From: Bacteroidales bacterium
Lineage (GTDB): Bacteria > Bacteroidota > Bacteroidia > Bacteroidales > UBA7960
Assembly (NCBI GenBank): GCA_003560215.1
Contig: PWIY01000084.1
Span: forward strand, 1-10,797
DNA: 10,797 nucleotides
Direction of reading: 5' to 3'
The translations under genes were made by a program, and so were the position numbers. The notes below the pieces were generated by a model. The model saw nothing but the letters and a program-made list of their open reading frames with translations. It was not told the origin of the DNA and searched no databases. Shown piece by piece: positions 1 through 5,728 of this stretch. Within the stretch, counting starts at the first letter, position 1, and each line of letters begins with the position of its first letter.

Positions 1-2202
1 GCCGATGCAGTGTCGCGGATCCATGTATTTGACGAGCGCTCGGAGCAGTCGCAATTTACCGGCATTGATGACGGAGAAAGGGAACGAACCATGAACCTGG
101 AATTGAAGGATGACAGGCGGCAGGGGATGTTTGGCAATACCTCACTCGGGTATGGGCCTGACAGTCGTTACCAGGGCAGTACCAATATCAACCGGTTCAA
201 CCAAAACGGGCAAATTTCCATCCTCGGCATGGGAAACAACCTGAATCAACAGGGGTTTTCCATCGCTGACTACATGAACTTCAGCGGAGGCGTGCAGGGC
301 CTGATGGGAGGCGGTATGCGGGTTGGCGGATCAGGTGCTTCCGGTATCCCCCTGAATACCACCGGAAGGCCCGGAAGCAACGGGATCATGACCTCTCTGG
401 CAGGCGGGGTGAATGCCAACAGAACCTTTCAAAACGATACCGAGGTTACCGCGAGTTACTTTTACAACCAGCTGGGACACGATGTGACGCAGGATCTGGA
501 AAGGGAAAATTATATGCCCGGTGGAAGTTATGATTTCCTGCAGCAAAGCTCCCAGGAAAATGAAAACCGGAACCACAGGGCGAATCTGCGGCTGGATCAT
601 TCCTTCAGTGACGACAGCAGTGTGCTGCTGACTTTCAGCGGAAGATTGAATGACAGCCATAGTCAGCGGTACAACGACAGTAAAACTTACCGGGTAAATG
701 GCATGCTGCAGAATACCAGTGAGCAGCTGACGGAGCCCGACGGGCAAAGCCTGAATGTCCAATCAGGCTTATTGTGGCGACAGCGTTTGTCCAGGCCCGG
801 ACGCACCCTGACCGGGCGCATTGACTTTTCGGTGAACGATGGTGATCAGAATATGAGTCTGGAGGGGCTGAACCGGTTTTACCAGGAGGCGGTTACAGAA
901 GTATTGATCCTGCAGGACAACATCCAGGACAACCGGCAACGTACCGCTTCTGCCAATTTTACCTATACCGAACCAATCCTGGACCGGCGGTTCCTTGAAT
1001 TCAATTACCGGGTTACACGAACCCGCAATGAGGCAGACCAGCAGGTATTTGATATTACAGACGGCGAAAAGGTGCTCAATGAGATGCTGACCAATATTTA
1101 CCACAACACCCATGTGTCGCACCGCGGAGGTGTCAACCTCATGATCAACGCAGACAATTTCAACCTGACAGTGGGTGGCTATGCCCAGTCAACCACCCTG
1201 GAGGGTGAGCTGACGATGCATGATCAATCTTTACGCGAGAACTTTTTTCACCTGCTGCCCCTTGCCCGTTTCAATTACCAATTCACTTCCTTCAGGCGGC
1301 TTTCTGTGGACTTCCAGGGCAGTGTCCAGGAACCCCGCATGCAGCAGCTTCAACCCATCGTGGATAACCGGGATCCGCTGAATATCTATGAGGGCAACCC
1401 CGATCTTGAGCCTTCTTACCGCAACCGGCTGAACATACGGTTCAATTCCTTCAATCCGCTGACCTCCTTCGGGTTTTTTGCCTTTGCTTCCGTAGATTAT
1501 GTGAGGGATGCCATTACCAATGCCGTTCAGATGGATGATGCCGGTGTCAGAACTGTCATGCCGGTCAATACCGCCAACAACCTGAACCTTTCGGGAAATA
1601 CCAATGTGAACTTCCAGCTGGACCGCTTAAACAGCCGGGTGATGCTCGGAACAACGCTGACCCGCATGGAAAGCACCAATATTCTGAATGAACTGGAGCA
1701 GCGGATCACCAACAACATGATCAACGGCACCCTGCGTTACAGCTTCCGCCCGGCAGACAGTTTCGAGACCAACCTGTCTGCCTCACTGAACCGGCAGTTG
1801 ACAGCCTATGAATTCAGTACACTCGAGCAGGCCTACCTGAATCAAACCTACGGGGCAGATGTGAACTGGCGCTTTCTTGACCACTACCGGATACAGGGAG
1901 AGCTTCGCTATCAGATCTATGAAGGACGGAGCAGCGAGTTCGACCAGAAGATCCCCATGCTTGAATTTGGTGTGTCCAGGCGTTTTCTCCGAAACAACAG
2001 CGGAGAGCTGAAACTGTCAGGGTATAACCTGCTCGACAGGGATCTGGGCGTTTCACAGCGGGTTGATACCAACTTCCTTGAGCAACAGGTGACCAACTCC
2101 CTTGGCCGCTATTTTCTGCTAAGTTTTACCTATTCCCTGAACAGCAGCATGAATGTATTTGATGGAGCAGGCCGGGGAGGTATGATGAGGATGCACAGGT
2201 AA
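1..2202 (+). CDS. TonB-dependent receptor-like outer-membrane beta-barrel protein, 5' end missing
   Basis: The frame is open from base 1 to the TAA at 2200-2202, giving 733 visible residues. The N-terminus, including any signal peptide, carboxypeptidase-like regulatory domain and most of the plug, lies left of the window. The GTG at 10 is only an in-frame codon, not a convincing start. The first ~45 residues (FTGIDDGERERTMNLELK) match the plug-to-barrel junction of Bacteroidota outer-membrane barrel proteins. The rest alternates polar and aromatic residues in strands, with Asn/Gln/Ser/Thr-rich loops. NIYEGNPDLEPSYRNRLNIR, near the middle, is the conserved NPxLxPE-like segment of this family. 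The C-terminus has a last strand (FLLSFTYSLN) and then a short Gly/Met/Arg tail. The likely role is outer-membrane transport or binding; the substrate cannot be read from sequence. The M48 gene follows after 84 nt. No clear terminator hairpin is seen after the stop. Confidence 0.85.
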   Translation, partial: ADAVSRIHVFDERSEQSQFTGIDDGERERTMNLELKDDRRQGMFGNTSLGYGPDSRYQGSTNINRFNQNGQISILGMGNNLNQQGFSIADYMNFSGGVQGLMGGGMRVGGSGASGIPLNTTGRPGSNGIMTSLAGGVNANRTFQNDTEVTASYFYNQLGHDVTQDLERENYMPGGSYDFLQQSSQENENRNHRANLRLDHSFSDDSSVLLTFSGRLNDSHSQRYNDSKTYRVNGMLQNTSEQLTEPDGQSLNVQSGLLWRQRLSRPGRTLTGRIDFSVNDGDQNMSLEGLNRFYQEAVTEVLILQDNIQDNRQRTASANFTYTEPILDRRFLEFNYRVTRTRNEADQQVFDITDGEKVLNEMLTNIYHNTHVSHRGGVNLMINADNFNLTVGGYAQSTTLEGELTMHDQSLRENFFHLLPLARFNYQFTSFRRLSVDFQGSVQEPRMQQLQPIVDNRDPLNIYEGNPDLEPSYRNRLNIRFNSFNPLTSFGFFAFASVDYVRDAITNAVQMDDAGVRTVMPVNTANNLNLSGNTNVNFQLDRLNSRVMLGTTLTRMESTNILNELEQRITNNMINGTLRYSFRPADSFETNLSASLNRQLTAYEFSTLEQAYLNQTYGADVNWRFLDHYRIQGELRYQIYEGRSSEFDQKIPMLEFGVSRRFLRNNSGELKLSGYNLLDRDLGVSQRVDTNFLEQQVTNSLGRYFLLSFTYSLNSSMNVFDGAGRGGMMRMHR

Positions 2203-2242
2203 AGTCCCGGGAACACGACAAGGATTTTTCATCCGAAATCAC

Positions 2243-2251
2243 TATATTGCA
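2243..2251 (+). promoter_or_regulatory. Candidate -7-like element TATATTGCA upstream of the M48 gene
   Basis: TATATTGCA resembles the Bacteroidota -7 element TAnnTTTG with one T missing. It begins 44 nt before the ATG at 2287. The same 9-mer stands 46 nt before the histidine-kinase ATG. No good TTG -33 box is visible at the usual distance, so this is only a candidate. It overlaps the left arm of an inverted repeat. Confidence 0.3.
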
Positions 2252-2288
2252 TATTCAGGATGGTTTAACTATCAATCGAATATGCAAT
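2246..2288. promoter_or_regulatory. Perfect 11-bp inverted repeat with nested inner stem, covering the M48 start codon
   Basis: ATTGCATATTC (2246-2256) is the exact reverse complement of GAATATGCAAT (2278-2288). Inside, GATGGT (2259-2264) can pair with ACTATC (2268-2273) with one G-T wobble, leaving a 3-nt loop. The right arm contains the first two bases of the ATG at 2287-2289. As RNA this would fold into a long hairpin hiding the start codon. As DNA it is a symmetric operator-like site overlapping a -7-like element. Which of these applies cannot be decided from sequence, and chance AT-rich symmetry remains possible. Confidence 0.5.
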
Positions 2289-3759
2289 GAAAGCATTCCG
2301 GATAGAAAAGCTTGTTATTTTACTCACGGTTTTATTGATCCTCCCTTCCTGCGCCACCAATCCGGTCACCGGCAAACGGCAGTTTGTGATGATGTCGGAG
2401 CGTCAGGAAATTCAGATGGGCGCGGAATATGACCCGCAGATTATCGGTGTGTTCGGGGAATATGAACATGAAGCACTCCTGGCGTTCATTGAGGAAAAGG
2501 GCACCGAGATGGGAAAAATATCCCACCGGCCTGACCTTGAGTATCATTTCCGCATCCTGGATACCCCGGTTGTGAATGCGTTTGCAGTGCCGGGTGGGTA
2601 TATCTACTTTACCCGCGGGATTCTGGCGCATTTCAACAGTGAGGCCGAACTGATCGGGGTGCTCGGGCACGAAATGGGCCATATTACGGCCAGGCATTCA
2701 GTGAGCCGGCAATCGCGTCAGCAGCTTGCCCAGTTATTGCTTGCCGGGGGAATGATCGCCTTTGAGGAGTTCCGTGAATACGGGGCCTATGCCATGGCGG
2801 GGATGCAACTTTTGTTCCTGAAATACAGCCGCGATGATGAGCGCGAATCCGATGCCCTGGGGGTTGAGTACGCGACAAAAATCGGCTACGACAGTGAAAA
2901 GTTTGCACAGTTCTTTTCTTTGCTGGAAAGCATGGAACTGGCCAGCGAACAGGCCGGGGTGCCCACACTGCTCTCCACCCATCCCAACCCGGGAGACCGT
3001 TTTAACACCGTTACCCGTATGTCGCGGGAGTGGAAAGACAGCCTGGACCGGACAGAATGGAAGGTAAACCGGGAAAGTTATCTTGAGATGATCGACGGCA
3101 TGGTTTACGGCGAAGACCCGCGGCAGGGCTATGTGGAGGAAAATACCTTTTACCATCCCGAAGAGGAGATATACTTTTCATTCCCTTCCGGGTGGAAGCT
3201 TGAGAACTCCCCGCTGCAGGTTACGGTATCACCCGAAGACGGAGAGGCCCTGATGATATTCACTTTTTCTGATGGTCCTACCCTTGAAGAAGCTGCCCGT
3301 AAAACCCTTCGGCGACTTGACCTGGAAGTGGAAGAGGAGATGGAAAAATCTGTCAACGGAATACCGGTTTTTGCCACGCATTCCACCCAGATTTCACAGA
3401 ACCAGCAAACAGGTGAGGAGCAAACCATTTCGGTGCTGTCCTATTTTTATGACGTCTCAGGGACCTATTATGAATTTCACGGGTTGTCACTGCAACAGCA
3501 TTTTGAGTCCTACCTTCCGCGGTTTGAGGAAAGCATGAATCATTTTGACAAACTGACCGATCGTGCAAGGATCGATGTTTCCCCGCAACGGATCAGGATC
3601 AGGGAGGTGGCCCGGGACGGGACACTGGCAGAAGCGCTTCGCCATTTTGGAGTCAGAGAAGGCGAATTGCAGGAGTATGCCTTTTTGAATAACATGGGCC
3701 TGAATGACAGGGTGGAGGCCGGTGACCTGATTAAAACCGTGACGGATGACACAAGGTGA
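2287..3759 (+). CDS. M48-family zinc metalloprotease lipoprotein with LysM-like C-terminal domain
   Basis: This is a 490-residue periplasm-facing protease of the BepA/LoiP-like M48 type, a family linked to outer-membrane protein quality control. A lipoprotein signal ends in the lipobox LPSC (Cys22), followed by the family hallmark NPVTGKRQFVMMSERQEIQMG (about residues 25-45). The zinc site is complete: HEMGH at 128-132 and third ligand Glu187 in ERESDALG. His232 in STHPNPGDR matches the conserved downstream histidine of BepA-type enzymes. BepA's TPR domain is absent. Instead, residues ~282-415 start with a segment resembling PsbP/DUF1795-like domains (FSFPSGW), and residues ~438-488 look like a LysM fold (GTLAEALRHFGV... 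ending EAGDLIKTV), which could bind peptidoglycan. The ATG at 2287 is the only plausible start: the frame is closed upstream by TAA at 2266-2268, and the signal peptide begins here. Function is inferred from the family; the substrate is unknown. Confidence 0.9.
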   Translation: MKAFRIEKLVILLTVLLILPSCATNPVTGKRQFVMMSERQEIQMGAEYDPQIIGVFGEYEHEALLAFIEEKGTEMGKISHRPDLEYHFRILDTPVVNAFAVPGGYIYFTRGILAHFNSEAELIGVLGHEMGHITARHSVSRQSRQQLAQLLLAGGMIAFEEFREYGAYAMAGMQLLFLKYSRDDERESDALGVEYATKIGYDSEKFAQFFSLLESMELASEQAGVPTLLSTHPNPGDRFNTVTRMSREWKDSLDRTEWKVNRESYLEMIDGMVYGEDPRQGYVEENTFYHPEEEIYFSFPSGWKLENSPLQVTVSPEDGEALMIFTFSDGPTLEEAARKTLRRLDLEVEEEMEKSVNGIPVFATHSTQISQNQQTGEEQTISVLSYFYDVSGTYYEFHGLSLQQHFESYLPRFEESMNHFDKLTDRARIDVSPQRIRIREVARDGTLAEALRHFGVREGELQEYAFLNNMGLNDRVEAGDLIKTVTDDTR

Positions 3760-3803
3760 AAAAAATTTATCATGAAAAAATGCCGTATAGTTATATAATT
3801 TAT

Positions 3804-3812
3804 TATATTGCA
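3804..3812 (+). promoter_or_regulatory. Candidate -7-like element TATATTGCA upstream of the histidine kinase gene
   Basis: This is the same 9-mer as at 2243-2251, placed 46 nt before the ATG at 3850. It sits in the AT-rich 90-nt gap after the M48 gene. It overlaps the AT palindrome TATAATTTATTATA (3794-3807). No clear -33 box is seen, and no terminator hairpin separates this gene from the M48 gene, so read-through is also possible. Confidence 0.3.
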
Positions 3813-3849
3813 GGGTGAAATTTAAGCTTAAGCAGTTTCTCCTCGCCTC

Positions 3850-4839
3850 ATGGCCAGCAATCACATAAATCAAGCATTGAAGATCACCATCATTTACCTG
3901 GTTATAGGCTGGGCCTGGATTGCTTTCTCTGACTACCTGCTTCTGTTGGTTATTGATGATGTTGAAACCATGCGAATGGCTCAGACGTATAAAGGGTGGT
4001 TTTATGTGCTCGCCACAGCGGTTCTTCTTTTCTTCCTGGTGCGGAAATCCCTGCAGAAAGAAACTGCCGTCAGGGAACAATACCTCCGTTCGGTTGAAAA
4101 GGCACTGGAAAAGGCAGAGGAGAGCAACCGGTTAAAAACAAATTTCCTCAACAACCTCAGCCATGAGATCCGTACCCCGATGAACAGCATCATCGGGTTT
4201 TCAGACCTGCTGAAAGACCCTTCATTCAGCGAGGAAGAGAGAAAAAAATTTATTGACCAGCTGCACGTCAATACGCGACACCTGTTGAACAACATTACAG
4301 ACATTATCCATATTGCAAGAATTGAAGCCGGCCAGGAAATCCTTGCAAGGGACGAAATTCATATACACCGACTGCTGGACGAGCTGGGAAGTGAATTTGC
4401 TGATATGGTGGACACTGCAAAGGTGTCTTTTTCATGCAGTGGAGACCTGTCTGAAAACAGATCCATGTTTTATGCTGACCGCGAAAAACTGTACCTGGTA
4501 TTGTCGCACCTGCTCCGGAATGCCGTCAGGTTTACCGAACAGGGCCGCATAGCATGTTTGTGCCAGCTTGAAGGGGATAACCTGGTTTTCAGGGTGTCTG
4601 ATACGGGTCCGGGGATTCATCCGGATCATCAGGAATTGATCTTTAAGCGTTTCTGGCAGGATGAAGTCGGGAAAGACAGGGTGCTGAAAGGTCTTGGTCT
4701 TGGATTGTCCATTGCCAGAGAACTTGCAGAATTTATGGGGGGTGAAATCAGGGTGGCTTCTGAGTCCGGCAAAGGGGCTGTTTTTACCCTTAAAATTCCG
4801 TACCAGCCTGTCAACACCCGCAGGGAAAAAGTTTCTTAA
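3850..4839 (+). CDS. Two-TM membrane sensor histidine kinase without a PAS domain
   Basis: This is a 329-residue inner-membrane histidine kinase. Two hydrophobic segments, about residues 12-35 and 50-64, flank a short ~15-residue loop containing YKGW. The pattern (WIAFSDYLL, then QTYKGWFYVLATAVLLFFL) is one I recognise from the N-terminus of many PAS-containing kinases. Here no PAS follows, only a ~30-residue charged, probably coiled-coil, linker. The HisKA phosphoacceptor is His105 in NLSHEIRTP. The ATPase domain has its N-box Asn224 (HLLRNAVRFT), G1 box DTGPGI (Asp251), F-box FKRFW and G2 box GLGLGLS (281-287), so all catalytic motifs are intact. It should autophosphorylate and pass phosphate to a receiver, most simply the protein encoded 18 nt downstream. 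The signal is unknown. With so little periplasmic sequence, sensing within the membrane or cytoplasm is more likely than binding of an external ligand. Confidence 0.92.
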   Translation: MASNHINQALKITIIYLVIGWAWIAFSDYLLLLVIDDVETMRMAQTYKGWFYVLATAVLLFFLVRKSLQKETAVREQYLRSVEKALEKAEESNRLKTNFLNNLSHEIRTPMNSIIGFSDLLKDPSFSEEERKKFIDQLHVNTRHLLNNITDIIHIARIEAGQEILARDEIHIHRLLDELGSEFADMVDTAKVSFSCSGDLSENRSMFYADREKLYLVLSHLLRNAVRFTEQGRIACLCQLEGDNLVFRVSDTGPGIHPDHQELIFKRFWQDEVGKDRVLKGLGLGLSIARELAEFMGGEIRVASESGKGAVFTLKIPYQPVNTRREKVS

Positions 4840-4857
4840 ACTGATCAGCATTTCCAT

Positions 4858-5250
4858 ATGGGGCATCAAAATAAAACGACCGTACTGATTGCAGAAGACG
4901 AATACAGTAATTTTCTGCTGATGAAAACCATACTGAACCTGCATAACTATGAGGTGATCCATGCCCGGAACGGACGGCTTGCGGTGGATCACTGTCTCTC
5001 CAACCCTCAGATCAGTCTGGTATTAATGGATATTAAAATGCCGGTGATGACCGGACTGGAGGCCACAAAGCTGATCAAGGAGGAGCGCCCCGACCTTCCG
5101 GTAATGGCGGTAACCTCCCATGCCCTGATGACCGACAGCAAAAAGGCATTTGACGCGGGCTGCGACGATTATCTTTCCAAGCCGTTCAAGGCGGTAGAGC
5201 TCCTGGAAAAAATGGATCAGCTTCTGGGAAATAACGCTCCGGCCGGATAA
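4858..5250 (+). CDS. Stand-alone receiver-domain response regulator
   Basis: This 130-residue protein is a single REC domain. It carries the acidic pair Glu13-Asp14 (VLIAEDE), the phosphoacceptor Asp58 (LVLMDIKMP), the switch Thr86 (AVTSHA) and Lys108 (YLSKPF), so phosphorylation chemistry should be intact. There is no DNA-binding, enzymatic or other output domain; about 20 residues follow the KP motif and end with a Gly/Ala-rich tail. It starts 18 nt after the kinase stop, without a Shine-Dalgarno sequence, as is common in Bacteroidota, and is almost certainly co-transcribed with the kinase. Its partner is most likely that kinase. Output must come through protein-protein contact, for example with another kinase, a phosphotransfer protein or a target enzyme, like CheY- or DivK-type receivers. 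The target is not in this window. Confidence 0.92.
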   Translation: MGHQNKTTVLIAEDEYSNFLLMKTILNLHNYEVIHARNGRLAVDHCLSNPQISLVLMDIKMPVMTGLEATKLIKEERPDLPVMAVTSHALMTDSKKAFDAGCDDYLSKPFKAVELLEKMDQLLGNNAPAG

Positions 5251-5319
5251 GCCCGTGCCCGGACTGTCAGCTTGCCCGGCTTCCGGCAACCAGCCGACCG
5301 GCAGTTGTCAGGGATAAAC

Positions 5320-5350
5320 AAAAAAAGCGCTGAAAATCAGCGCTTTTTTT
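5320..5350. terminator. Strong bidirectional intrinsic terminator
   Basis: AGCGCTGA (5326-5333) pairs perfectly with TCAGCGCT (5337-5344) around an AAA loop. Seven A's on the left (5320-5326) and seven T's on the right (5344-5350) extend the stem and supply a U tract in both directions. It ends the kinase/receiver transcript 70 nt after its stop codon. On the other strand it ends the tRNA-Gln transcript, whose CCA lies only 3 nt away. Confidence 0.9.
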
Positions 5351-5352
5351 GA

Positions 5353-5426
5353 TGGTTGACCGACCAGGATTCGAACCTGGACAGACAGCTCCAAAAACTG
5401 TAGTGCTACCGTTACACCATCGGTCA
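5353..5426 (-). tRNA. tRNA-Gln (anticodon UUG), CCA encoded
   Basis: On the minus strand the full cloverleaf folds. The acceptor TGACCGA pairs with TCGGTCA in 7 of 7 positions, with a U1-A72 pair. The D-stem is GTGT/GCAC with a short AACGGTA loop. The anticodon stem is ACAGT/GCTGT (last pair T-G), with loop TTTTGGA placing TTG at 34-36. A 4-nt variable loop follows. The T-arm is CCAGG-TTCGAAT-CCTGG. Discriminator A73 and an encoded CCA follow. Anticodon UUG reads Gln CAA, and CAG by wobble. The gene is alone, with its own promoter and terminator, and lies opposite to all protein genes here. Confidence 0.97.
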
Positions 5427-5441
5427 ATTCCTTTCGGGTGG

Positions 5442-5471
5442 CAAAATTAAGAATAAATTTTTTAAGTGCAA
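5442..5471 (-). promoter_or_regulatory. Bacteroidota-type promoter of tRNA-Gln
   Basis: On the minus strand TTG (5469-5471) is followed by exactly 19 bp and then TAATTTTG (5442-5449), matching the Bacteroidota consensus TTG-N19-TAnnTTTG. Transcription would start roughly at 5435-5438, about 10 nt before the mature tRNA 5' end at 5426. This is the best promoter match in the window and supports assigning the DNA to Bacteroidota. Confidence 0.8.
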
Positions 5472-5493
5472 TGTTTTTTGGGAAAAATCTTGA

Positions 5494-5579
5494 CCGGATA
5501 TGTACTTACCGGATGCAGCAGAACGTTGTATCTTGTCCGGATGTGTACTTACCGGATGCAGCAGAACGTTGTATGTGGT
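5494..5579. repeat. Tandem duplication, two 43-bp units
   Basis: Unit 1 (5494-5536) and unit 2 (5537-5579) are directly adjacent. The first 38 bases of each agree except for one A/G difference at 5500/5543. The last five differ (CTTGT against GTGGT). Each unit contains two CCGGAT words 16 bp apart, so a smaller sub-repeat is visible inside. No coding role is apparent. It may be replication slippage or two copies of a binding site upstream of the DUF2723 gene. Confidence 0.9.
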
Positions 5580-5656
5580 ACAGGCGCATGTTGTCAGGCA
5601 ATTGTTTCATGAACGGGTAAGATGTTAAAAATGTGCATTTGTGCCGCTTTTTTTCT

Positions 5657-5664
5657 TATTTTCG
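5657..5664 (+). promoter_or_regulatory. Weak candidate -7 element for the DUF2723 gene
   Basis: TATTTTCG matches TAnnTTTG at all but one position and lies about 65 nt before the following gene's ATG. A TTTG at 5638-5641 could serve as the -33 box, but the spacer is 15 bp, shorter than the usual ~19. No better candidate was seen in the gap. Confidence 0.3.
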
Positions 5665-5728
5665 CAATCCGCCGGCAGGCAGGAACAATGTGTATAAGTT
5701 GCTCAAAGACAAATAAATCTTGATCTCA

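Larger units (their letters stand above)
5427..5728. other. Intergenic stretch of about 300 bp without a convincing gene
   Basis: Next to the tRNA the stretch holds the tRNA-Gln promoter (5442-5471), then a 43-bp tandem duplication (5494-5579), then the upstream region of the DUF2723 gene with a weak -7-like match at 5657-5664. A 60-codon open frame (5438-5620) runs through it, but the repeat produces its apparent internal similarity and it has no recognisable family. I see no RNA fold stronger than short CCGG-based pairings. Confidence 0.6.

Noticed and set aside
10..12. GTG at 10 as the true start of the outer-membrane protein
   Set aside because: The frame is open to base 1, and the visible N-terminus is the middle of a plug domain without a signal peptide, so the gene simply enters from the left.
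3794..3831. AT palindromes TATAATTTATTATA and TTAAGCTTAA upstream of the kinase
   Set aside because: Short AT-rich symmetries are frequent by chance in intergenic DNA, and neither has a partner elsewhere in the window, so I list no separate feature.
5494..5579. The two 43-bp units as a small CRISPR array
   Set aside because: There are only two units, directly adjacent, with no unique spacers and no cas genes nearby.
5438..5620. Small plus-strand open frame of 60 codons
   Set aside because: It starts inside the tRNA-Gln promoter, spans the 43-bp duplication, and has no recognisable family or supporting start signal.
5720..5728. TTG at 5720 as start of the DUF2723 protein
   Set aside because: The ATG at 5729 is only three codons later and gives the expected family N-terminus; a rare start is not needed.
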